DNA of 5,819 nucleotides from Planctomycetaceae bacterium (GTDB taxonomy: Bacteria > Planctomycetota > Planctomycetia > Pirellulales > UBA1268), in assembly GCA_947464585.1 (NCBI GenBank), contig CANHYS010000165.1, positions 1 to 5,819 on the forward strand, read 5' to 3'. Made by a program: the position numbers and the translations under genes. Below, in pieces: positions 1 through 5,457 of this stretch. The notes under the pieces were generated by a model. The model was not told the DNA's origin. It ran no database searches and saw only the letters and a program-made list of their open reading frames with translations. The stretch's first letter is position 1. Every line of letters starts with the position of its first letter.

Positions 1-23
1 GGTGCAACTCGCGGGCGGAGGTG

Positions 24-917
24 TCAATACACGCTCTCCTTCATGATGCCGAGCAGGTAGGCGCCGTAGCCGCTCTTGGCCAGCGGCTCCGCGATCGCGG
101 CGAGCTGACCGTCATTGATCCAGCCGCGTCGCCAGGCGATCTCCTCCGGGCAGGAGATCTTGAGTCCTTGCCGCTTTTCCAGCGTCTGGATGAATTGCCC
201 CGCCTCGATCAGGCTGTCGTGCGTGCCCGTGTCGAGCCAGGCATCGCCCCGGCCCAGGATCTCCACGTTGAGCTGTTTTCTCTCGAGATACACGCGATTG
301 ACGTCGGTAATTTCGAGTTCACCACGCGGCGACGGCTTCAGGCTGCGGGCAATGTCCACCACCTGCTCGTCGTAGAAATAAAGCCCTGTGACGGCATACC
401 GGCTGCGGGGCGCCGTGGGCTTCTCCTCGAGTGACTTCGCCCGACCGGCGTCGTCGAACTCAACCACGCCGTACCGCTCCGGGTCGGCGACCGGATACGC
501 GAAGACCGTGGCGCCGGTCGTGCGACTGTTGGCGGCATGGAGCCGCTGCACGAGCCCGTGGCCATAGAAGATGTTGTCGCCCAGGACGAGGGCCGACGGC
601 CCGCCGCCGACGAAGTCGGCACCGATGAGGAATGCCTGGGCCAGGCCCTCCGGCCGCGGCTGCACCGCGTATTCGATCGTCATGCCCCACACGCTGCCAT
701 CGCCAAGCAGTTCTTGAAACCGAGGCGTGTCGTGCGGCGTGGAGATGACGAGCACCTCCCGGATCCCGCCGAGCATCAGCGCGCTGAGCGGATAGTAGAT
801 CATCGGCTTGTCGTAGACCGGCAGCAGCTGCTTCGACACCGCCAGCGTCACGGGGTGAAGACGCGTGCCCGAGCCGCCGGCGAGAATGATGCCCTTGCGT
901 TTCGTGGTGTGGCTCAT
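24..917 (-). CDS. rfbA: Glucose-1-phosphate thymidylyltransferase (dTDP-glucose pyrophosphorylase, RmlA/RfbA)
   Basis: This cytoplasmic enzyme joins dTTP and glucose-1-phosphate to give dTDP-glucose and pyrophosphate, the first step of dTDP-deoxysugar synthesis. The 297-residue product has the usual full length for short-form RmlA. Visible motifs are the nucleotide-binding [11 protein letters not shown] near residues 14-24, then [18 protein letters not shown] (28-45), LGDNIFYG (112-119) with the metal/sugar-binding Asp, EKPxxPRS (166-172), GELEITDVN (199-207) and WLDTGTH (227-233). The ATG overlaps the stop of the upstream rfbB gene as ATGA (914-917), which indicates translational coupling and fixes the start. 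The stop at 24-26 leaves 23 bases to the window edge, so a following rfbC or rfbD gene cannot be seen. Assignment is firm; which final sugar is made (rhamnose or another 6-deoxysugar) cannot be told from this gene. Confidence 0.96.
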   Translation of the reverse strand: MSHTTKRKGIILAGGSGTRLHPVTLAVSKQLLPVYDKPMIYYPLSALMLGGIREVLVISTPHDTPRFQELLGDGSVWGMTIEYAVQPRPEGLAQAFLIGADFVGGGPSALVLGDNIFYGHGLVQRLHAANSRTTGATVFAYPVADPERYGVVEFDDAGRAKSLEEKPTAPRSRYAVTGLYFYDEQVVDIARSLKPSPRGELEITDVNRVYLERKQLNVEILGRGDAWLDTGTHDSLIEAGQFIQTLEKRQGLKISCPEEIAWRRGWINDGQLAAIAEPLAKSGYGAYLLGIMKESVY

Positions 918-1981
918 GAACTGGTGGCCCCGTAGTGGGTGTCGATCCAGTCGCGATAGCCGCCGCTGGCCACGTTGGCCACCCAGTCCTGGTGGTCGAG
1001 ATACCAGCGGACTGTCTTACGGATGCCGGTTTCGAACGTCTCGACCGGCTTCCAGCCCAGCGCGGCTTCAGTCTTGCGGGCGTCGATCGCGTAGCGACGG
1101 TCGTGGCCGGGGCGGTCCTTCACAAACGTGATCTGGTCGGCATAGCTCGTGCCATCTGCCTTGGGAGACTCCTCGTCGAGGATCCGGCAGAGTGTCTTCA
1201 CCACCTCGATATTCGGCTTTTCGTTCCAGCCGCCGATGTTGTAGGTCTCGCCCGGCGTGCCGGCCTCCAGCACGCGGCGAACGGCGCTTGTGTGGTCCTT
1301 CACATAGAGCCAGTCGCGGATCTGCATGCCGTCGCCGTAGATCGGCAGCGGCTTGCCGGCGAGGGCGTTGTGGATACAGAGCGGGATCAGCTTCTCGGGG
1401 AAGTGAAACGGGCCGTAGTTGTTGGAGCAGTTGGTGGTCAGCACCGGCAGGCCGTAGGTGTGGTGATAGCTCCGCACGAGGTGGTCAGCCGCCGCCTTGC
1501 TCGCCGAATAGGGGCTGTTGGGCTGATACTGGTTGGTCTCGGCGAAGGGCGGATCGGTTGGCGACAGTGAGCCGTAGACCTCGTCGGTGGAGACGTGCAG
1601 AAAGCGGAAGGCCGCTTTGGCGTCGGGCGGGAGCGACAGCCAGTGGCCGCGGGCGGCCTCCAGGAGCCGGAACGTGCCGACGATGTTGGTCTGGATGAAG
1701 TCTTCCGGGCCATGAATGGAGCGGTCGACATGGCTCTCCGCGGCGAAATGCACGATCGCCCGGATCGGATGCTCACGGAGCAGCGTGGCGACCAGGTCGC
1801 CGTCGCAGATGTCGCCACGCACGAAGAAATGGCGGCTGTCGCCCTCGATCGCCTCCAGATTCTGGAGGTTGCCGGCGTAGGTGAGCGAGTCGAGGTTGAC
1901 GAGCGGTTCGTTGCCGGCAGCGAGCCAGTCAAGAACAAAGTTGCTGCCGATGAAGCCGGCGCCGCCCGTGACGAGAATCAT
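914..1981 (-). CDS. rfbB: dTDP-glucose 4,6-dehydratase (RmlB/RfbB)
   Basis: This NAD-dependent extended short-chain dehydrogenase converts dTDP-glucose to dTDP-4-keto-6-deoxyglucose, the step after RfbA. The 355-residue product is full length for the family. The Rossmann glycine motif GGAGFIG lies at residues 6-12, the family's catalytic T-D-E triad at 132-134 (STDEVYG), and the YxxxK pair at Tyr158 and Lys162 (YSASK). [14 protein letters not shown] (187-200) and [12 protein letters not shown] (289-300) are characteristic of RmlB rather than of UDP-glucose epimerases. The start is set by [12 protein letters not shown] at the very N-terminus, although no convincing Shine-Dalgarno sequence precedes it. 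It is the first gene of a two-gene unit and overlaps rfbA by four bases. The order B then A differs from the A-C-D-B or B-D-A-C orders often seen in proteobacterial clusters; this comparison is from general knowledge. Confidence 0.97.
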   Translation of the reverse strand: MILVTGGAGFIGSNFVLDWLAAGNEPLVNLDSLTYAGNLQNLEAIEGDSRHFFVRGDICDGDLVATLLREHPIRAIVHFAAESHVDRSIHGPEDFIQTNIVGTFRLLEAARGHWLSLPPDAKAAFRFLHVSTDEVYGSLSPTDPPFAETNQYQPNSPYSASKAAADHLVRSYHHTYGLPVLTTNCSNNYGPFHFPEKLIPLCIHNALAGKPLPIYGDGMQIRDWLYVKDHTSAVRRVLEAGTPGETYNIGGWNEKPNIEVVKTLCRILDEESPKADGTSYADQITFVKDRPGHDRRYAIDARKTEAALGWKPVETFETGIRKTVRWYLDHQDWVANVASGGYRDWIDTHYGATSS

Positions 1982-2054
1982 CCAAAAGGCCCTACAACAA
2001 GACTGCTTTGCAACGGCAAGAGTTCGTCGTCGATGCCACTTATTGCCCGGGCTG

Positions 2055-2113
2055 GATCAGCCGGCATGTGCCGTGATCGCTTCGCCCTGCGGAATAAGCC
2101 TCACCGGCCGCAG
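2055..2113. other. Two adjacent hairpins upstream of rfbB; possible leader RNA structure or REP-like element
   Basis: Two inverted repeats sit side by side. The first pairs GATCA (2055-2059) with TGATC (2074-2078) and CGGC (2062-2065) with GCCG (2070-2073), closing a four-base loop with a two-base bulge. The second pairs CTGCGG (2087-2092) with CCGCAG (2108-2113) around a 15-base loop. Between them, on the minus strand, is GCGAAGC, a sequence known to form a very stable mini-hairpin. If the candidate promoter near 2138-2165 is real, the element lies in the rfbB leader about 75-130 bases before the start codon. It could be a regulatory RNA structure, a terminator-like structure for the upstream gene, or a dispersed palindromic repeat; the sequence alone does not decide. 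Confidence 0.45.
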
Positions 2114-2137
2114 CACTCGTAGAAAGGGATTCTTTCA

Positions 2138-2165
2138 ACACTACTTCGTGAACACTGCGTGTCAA
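2138..2165 (-). promoter_or_regulatory. Candidate sigma-70-type promoter for rfbBA
   Basis: On the minus strand a perfect TTGACA (-35, at 2165-2160) is followed after 16 bases by TAGTGT (2143-2138), a weak -10 that keeps only the TA...T positions. The predicted start near 2131 would give rfbB a leader of about 150 bases. AACACT on the plus strand at 2137-2142 and 2151-2156, and its inverse AGTGTT at 2170-2175, flank and overlap the boxes and could be an operator. This is an inference from hexamers; planctomycete promoters are poorly defined and the -10 is poor. Confidence 0.3.
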
Positions 2166-2297
2166 GAAAAGTGTTGCAGAAATGCCGGCTGGGCCGCTTA
2201 TGCCGGGAATACCGGGCCGTTGTGGTGCCCGTTGGCGCGCGGGAGCACTTCGGGATCGTCGGCCGGGGTGCCGTTGCCGGCCGGGCCGAGTCGCGGC

Positions 2298-3551
2298 CTA
2301 TCGTGCAGGAGCCTCACTGCGAAAGACGAAGCCGCCCTTCTTGTTCCCGATCACGATGTCGATGCGGCCATCGGCATTCAGGTCGCCCACGGCAAACTGC
2401 GTTCCCACGCCCGAGGCGTCATCGATCTTGTGCGGCACATACTTCACGGCATCGGCCCCAGTCTTGCCACCGTCCCGCACCAGTTCGAACCAGTAGAGCA
2501 GGGCGGGGCCGCCCGGATCGGGGTCGCCCTTGGGGCCATGGGCCCAGAACCGCTTGCCCGTGATCACGTCCTTGAGGCCGTCGCCGTTCACGTCGACCAC
2601 GTGGACCGCATGGGCCTGCGAGAATTGCACGCCATCGAGGGTGCCCTCGGCGGTGGCCGGCAGGATCGCATGCTCCACGAAGTCGATTTCACCTTCCGAC
2701 TTCCTGACGTGCTCGAACCACGAGAGGCCATAGCCATGGGCGACCAGGCTCGTGATCACGTCCTGGTCGCCGTCGCCATCGACATCGTAGACGTGCATCT
2801 GTGCTCCACCTTTCCCGAAGGCAACGGGATGCTTCTTCCAGGGTTCGCCGGAGGCCTTCTCTGGCTGTTCCCACCAGCCCTCGGCCATGAGCAGGTCGGC
2901 CCGTCCGTCTCCGTTCACGTCGCCGATGCCAAGACCATGCTGGTACTGCCCCCATTTGGCCGGCTCCGAACAGCGTTCAAACGTCCAGCGGTCGACGCCG
3001 GTCGGTTCGCTCGGTTGCGCGAAGCCAAGCACGCCGCCGGTGTGAAACACGAGTTCGGCCTTGCCGTCGCCCGTGACGTCGGCGAAGGCGGGCGACTCGT
3101 TATCGACGACCGGAAACGCGAGGTGGCGTTTCCATGCCACGGCGTCTTTCACGGAATCCTTGCCTGGATTCTTGAACCAAGCCACCTCTTTGCCGGGCCA
3201 GACGTTGGCCATCACGTCGAGCCAGCCGTCGCCGTCGATGTCGGCCACGAAAGTGATGAAGTTGTTGGAGTATTTGTTCGGGTCGAAATTCTCGGCGGGG
3301 TAAATCTCGTGCCGCGTCTTGAAGTCGGGGCCGGCGTACCAGAAGGGGCCGTAGATGGCATCGACATGACCGTCGCGGTCGATGTCGCCGATGCCTGCGC
3401 CCTCGGCGTGAAAGTTCTCCGTAAGTTGGATCTTCGTGAAGCCAGTGCCGGCGGCCGGATCGGCGGCCTGAATGCTCAGGCACCGGCAGGCCAGTGCGAG
3501 GGATACACCACATGCGAGAATGTGTGGCGTTCGCAGCGTGAATCGCATCAT
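2298..3551 (-). CDS. Secreted VCBS/FG-GAP repeat protein, predicted seven-bladed beta-propeller
   Basis: The product (417 residues from this start) is an exported protein of the FG-GAP/VCBS class, which is expanded in planctomycetes; its ligand is unknown. A signal peptide is visible: Arg-containing n-region, hydrophobic ILACGVSLALAC core, and probable cleavage at IQA|AD about residue 29. Seven calcium-loop motifs of the DxDxDGxxD type follow at about residues 56, 104, 158, 211, 256, 320 and 390, each after a short hydrophobic strand (for example DIDGDGWLD, DVNGDGRAD, DVDGDGDQD). The number suggests a closed seven-bladed propeller. No catalytic domain, anchor or C-terminal sorting signal is seen. 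I chose the start at 3551 because GGGGAG lies 10 bases upstream; another in-frame ATG at 3581 adds ten residues but has no Shine-Dalgarno sequence and makes the n-region longer, and a third ATG follows directly at 3548. The gene lies just downstream of ssrA on the same strand. Confidence 0.88.
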   Translation of the reverse strand: MMRFTLRTPHILACGVSLALACRCLSIQAADPAAGTGFTKIQLTENFHAEGAGIGDIDRDGHVDAIYGPFWYAGPDFKTRHEIYPAENFDPNKYSNNFITFVADIDGDGWLDVMANVWPGKEVAWFKNPGKDSVKDAVAWKRHLAFPVVDNESPAFADVTGDGKAELVFHTGGVLGFAQPSEPTGVDRWTFERCSEPAKWGQYQHGLGIGDVNGDGRADLLMAEGWWEQPEKASGEPWKKHPVAFGKGGAQMHVYDVDGDGDQDVITSLVAHGYGLSWFEHVRKSEGEIDFVEHAILPATAEGTLDGVQFSQAHAVHVVDVNGDGLKDVITGKRFWAHGPKGDPDPGGPALLYWFELVRDGGKTGADAVKYVPHKIDDASGVGTQFAVGDLNADGRIDIVIGNKKGGFVFRSEAPAR

Positions 3552-3561
3552 GCGCAGAATT

Positions 3562-3567
3562 CTCCCC
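3562..3567 (-). promoter_or_regulatory. Ribosome binding site GGGGAG deciding the VCBS-gene start
   Basis: On the minus strand GGGGAG precedes the tandem ATG codons at 3551 and 3548 by 10 and 13 bases. It is the only convincing Shine-Dalgarno sequence at a start in this window and argues against the upstream ATG at 3581, whose preceding bases are not purine-rich in this way. Confidence 0.5.
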
Positions 3568-3595
3568 GTCAGACGGTGCATTCCATGGCTTGGAC

Positions 3596-3614
3596 GGCGG
3601 CCGGGAGGCCCGCC
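3596..3614 (-). other. GC-rich hairpin between ssrA and the VCBS gene
   Basis: GGCGG (3596-3600) pairs with CCGCC (3610-3614), and two inner G-C pairs and a short loop complete a stem of about seven pairs with one bulge. It starts about 19 bases beyond the tmRNA 3' end and lies upstream of the VCBS-gene ribosome binding site. It could stop or slow ssrA transcription or protect the precursor 3' end, but no T-run follows it, so it is not a textbook intrinsic terminator. Confidence 0.25.
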
Positions 3615-3632
3615 GGAGGAAATGAAAAGGAG

Positions 3633-3987
3633 TGGAGGCGGCGGGAGTCGAACCCGCGTCCCGTGATGTTTCAGAACAAACGTCTACGTGTGTATCCGGT
3701 CGATTTAAATCTCGCGGGCGCGCCCCCGGCCGACAGGGTGCGTCGCCAACCAGCCCGGAACTTTTTTAGCCCCGCCCGTACCAGGCGGTGAAGCGGGGCG
3801 AGTCGGATTTGGCGACCGATTGGGAGGCCCTTCCGACTGGGGCCATCGCTCGGGGTTGCTTAATTAAGCAGCCAGAGAAAACTGAGCTTCGGCAATTGAA
3901 GCTTGGTCGACTTTTAACGTGGCCAGCCGACCAACCACGACACGCAATCTGAACCTCTTGCCATCCGGTCGAAACCGGTACGCCCCC
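3633..3987 (-). ncRNA. ssrA: Transfer-messenger RNA (tmRNA, SsrA)
   Basis: tmRNA rescues ribosomes stalled on broken mRNA: it acts as an alanyl-tRNA mimic, then as an mRNA that adds a degradation tag. The 355-base length is typical. The 5' end GGGGGCG (3987-3981) pairs with CGCCTCC (3640-3634), forming a seven-pair acceptor stem with one G-U and discriminator A at 3633. The conserved GGTTTCGAC follows the 5' strand. The T arm is GCGGG-TTCGACT-CCCGC just before the acceptor 3' strand. Pseudoknot 1 is CGTGG/CCACG (3939-3935 with 3922-3918) interlocked with TTGGTCG/CGACCAA (3934-3928 with 3909-3903). A second pseudoknot after the tag uses GGCCC/GGGCC with AGTCGGA/TCCGACT (3838-3832 with 3807-3801). 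The bases after the discriminator are CTCC, so the CCA end is not encoded and must be added by nucleotidyltransferase. It is a one-piece tmRNA, not a permuted two-piece form. No convincing promoter is seen directly upstream. Confidence 0.96.
3864..3893 (-). other. tmRNA proteolysis-tag reading frame, predicted AEAQFSLAA plus TAA
   Basis: Inside ssrA the frame GCC-GAA-GCT-CAG-TTT-TCT-CTG-GCT-GCT-TAA encodes AEAQFSLAA. The ending LAA is the signature read by ClpXP and related proteases, and the first residue would follow the tRNA-delivered alanine. The GCC resume codon is chosen because pseudoknot 1 ends at 3903, leaving a nine-base single-stranded linker, close to the 11 bases in E. coli. The frame is open further upstream, but starting at GAC (3908) would place the resume codon inside the pseudoknot helix. 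The end of the tag is certain; the first codon is likely. Confidence 0.8.
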
Positions 3988-4317
3988 GAATGTTGTTGTT
4001 CCTCTTGTCGTCCCTTTTGTGGATGTGTCCGGAGCCATGCCCAGGCACAGACGCCAGGCACCCATGCCAAACACCCGTGCCAGCGGGCCTCGTGGCCGCC
4101 GGCGGGGCTTTGGCCCTTGCCGGCATTCTATACGGTAGACCCTGCCGGTGCTGGAAACCCCACGGCCTGTATCGGTCATGTCGCACTCGGGAAGCCATTT
4201 TTTTGCCGGAAAAACTGACGTTTCACGCCCAGACACTTTCCAACGGGGATACTTGTGCGAAGGCGGAGTCGTATCCCGCCCCTCCCCCCTCTTCCCAGAA
4301 ACATTGACGGCCCTCCA
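3988..4317. other. Divergent intergenic region between ssrA and the DUF1573 gene
   Basis: This 330-base stretch should carry the promoters of minus-strand ssrA and the plus-strand DUF1573 gene. I see no supported gene in it. It contains a short direct-repeat cluster (4035-4068). On the minus strand TATAGAAT (4132-4125) resembles a -10 box, which would give ssrA a precursor leader of about 130 bases, but no good -35 matches it. The DUF1573 frame is open back to a GTG at 4255, so the right end may be coding if that start is used; its proline- and arginine-rich translation makes this doubtful. Confidence 0.55.
4035..4068. repeat. Nested short direct repeats CCATGCC and CCAGGCAC
   Basis: CCAGGCAC occurs at 4041-4048 and 4054-4061 (13-base period), and the pair is flanked by CCATGCC at 4035-4041 and 4062-4068. 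The cluster is about 50-80 bases upstream of the tmRNA 5' end. It may be a protein-binding site for the ssrA promoter region or a copy of a dispersed intergenic repeat; both are guesses. Confidence 0.4.
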
Positions 4318-5442
4318 ATGCCATCCGTACGCTTTTCTTCGTTCGCCTCTGGTTTTCGCATGGCAGCCCTCGTCACCCCTGGTATCGCTCGCATGTTTTC
4401 CACGGGATCGGTGACCTTCCGCAACACAGTGCTTGCCGTCGGTGCGCTCGCGGTCGTGCTGGCGCCGTCGGACGCGGCCTTCGCGCAGGAATGGGCCACG
4501 AAGATGTTCTCCAGCACAAGCCACAACTTCGGCACGGTGGCCAAGGGATCGAAGACGGAATATCGCTTCGTGTTCCGCAACATTTATAAGGAGCCGTTGC
4601 ACGTCGTCAGCGTGCGAACCAGCTGCGGCTGCACGTCGCCCGAGGTCACCGTTCGCGACCTCAAGACGCACGAGACCGGCGAGGTCATCGCCAAGTTCAA
4701 CACGCGCACGTTCCTCGGTCAGCACGGGGCAACCATCACCGTCACCTTCGACAAGCCGTACTTCGCCGAGGTGCAGCTGCGGGTGGCTGGAAACATCCGT
4801 GGCGATGTGACCTTCGACCCACCGTTCGTCGATCTGGGCAACGTCGACCTCGGCAAGGGGGCAGAGCGATCGGTCCGCGTGACGCACGTCGGCAGCACGC
4901 CCTGGGAGATCAAGGACGTGCGGAGTGCCAACGCGAATTTCGAGGTCTCGCTGTCGAAACCGACGCACAGCCCGAGCCAGTCTGCCTATGACCTGACGGT
5001 TCGTCTCAAGCCGGAAGCCGCTGCGGGCTATGTGAATGGCCAGCTGATCCTCGTCACCAACGATCCCCGCGCCGCCCAGATTCCCATGGACGTCGAAGGC
5101 CGGATCGTGGCGGAGGTCACGGTGAGCCCGCAACTCCTGGCGCTCGGTACCGTGCAGCCCGGGGCGAGCGTGACGAAGAATATCGTCGTGCGTGCCAACC
5201 GTCCCTTCTGCGTGACCGGCGTGACCTGCTCCGATGGGTGCCTCACCTGTGAGCCGAAGACGACCGCCGCCACCGTGCACATCCTGCCGGTGACGTTCGC
5301 CGCCGGCACCATGTCGGGCAAGGTGGAACGGCAGCTGAAGATCGCGACCGATCTCGGTGAAGGGGCCGTGCCCGCCGTGACCGTGCAGGCGACGGTGGAG
5401 CAGCCCGCGGGCGTGGTCGGCCAGTCGGCGAGCATCAAGTAG
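4318..5442 (+). CDS. Exported DUF1573 protein with three ASH-like (Ig-fold) modules
   Basis: The function is unknown; DUF1573 proteins belong to the ASH/Ig-like beta-sandwich group and are usually exported in Planctomycetes and Bacteroidetes. From this start the product has 374 residues. A hydrophobic TVLAVGALAVVLA (37-49) followed by AFA|Q (cleavage about 56/57) is a signal peptide. Module 1 (about 65-157) opens with HNFGTVAKG and holds the diagnostic SCGCT (Cys103, Cys105). Module 2 (about 165-261) opens with VDLGNVDLGKG and module 3 (about 268-361) with LALGTVQPG, showing the same LGxVxxG rhythm. Module 3 adds four cysteines at 298, 304, 308 and 311. The start is uncertain: no candidate has a clear Shine-Dalgarno sequence. 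ATG 4393 gives a standard 31-residue signal peptide, ATG 4360 is also possible, and GTG 4255 adds a low-complexity extension. It has its own upstream region and ends 15 bases before the convergent citrate synthase stop. Confidence 0.9.
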   Translation: MPSVRFSSFASGFRMAALVTPGIARMFSTGSVTFRNTVLAVGALAVVLAPSDAAFAQEWATKMFSSTSHNFGTVAKGSKTEYRFVFRNIYKEPLHVVSVRTSCGCTSPEVTVRDLKTHETGEVIAKFNTRTFLGQHGATITVTFDKPYFAEVQLRVAGNIRGDVTFDPPFVDLGNVDLGKGAERSVRVTHVGSTPWEIKDVRSANANFEVSLSKPTHSPSQSAYDLTVRLKPEAAAGYVNGQLILVTNDPRAAQIPMDVEGRIVAEVTVSPQLLALGTVQPGASVTKNIVVRANRPFCVTGVTCSDGCLTCEPKTTAATVHILPVTFAAGTMSGKVERQLKIATDLGEGAVPAVTVQATVEQPAGVVGQSASIK

Positions 5443-5457
5443 GCTGCCGACTGCGGT

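Larger units (their letters stand above)
1982..2297. other. Intergenic region between rfbB and the VCBS-repeat gene
   Basis: This 316-base gap holds no gene I can support. It lies downstream of the minus-strand VCBS gene and upstream of minus-strand rfbB, so it should contain the end of one transcript and the promoter and leader of the other. An open plus-strand frame crosses it but has no family-like sequence and continues antisense through both flanking genes. Two local signals stand out: a TTGACA box with surrounding AACACT/AGTGTT repeats (about 2136-2176) and a double hairpin (2055-2113). The segment 2182-2297 next to the VCBS stop is GC-rich, and I see no clear intrinsic terminator with a T-tract in it. 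Confidence 0.6.

Noticed and set aside
1982..2018. A closer rfbB promoter, TTGCCG with TGTAGG after 17 bases, on the minus strand
   Set aside because: The -10 matches only half of the consensus and would put the start almost at the start codon; it is no better than chance in this sequence.
2056..2115. A tiny minus-strand frame from a GTG before the double hairpin, about 19 codons ending in ITAHAG
   Set aside because: It is very short, has no ribosome binding site and lies entirely within inverted repeats, so RNA or DNA structure explains the sequence better than a peptide.
21..2122. Several plus-strand frames of 86-211 codons opposite rfbA and rfbB
   Set aside because: They mirror the real minus-strand genes in other frames and have no independent motifs or ribosome binding sites.
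3633..3660. The tmRNA 3' end as an integration (att) site for a genomic island
   Set aside because: tmRNA genes are common integration targets, but no second copy of the 3' end and no integrase are present in the window.
1881..3791. A 636-codon open plus-strand frame covering the rfbB 5' end, the intergenic gap, the whole VCBS gene and part of ssrA
   Set aside because: It is antisense to genes with clear family motifs and a structured RNA. Its translation shows no recognisable domain and reads as the complement of the DxDxDG codons (repeated VxVDVxDV patterns).
3766..5280. A 504-codon open minus-strand frame opposite the DUF1573 gene, running into ssrA
   Set aside because: It is a by-product of high GC codon use in the DUF1573 gene. 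The product is Arg/His/Gly-rich with no motif, and it would overlap the tmRNA tag and pseudoknots.
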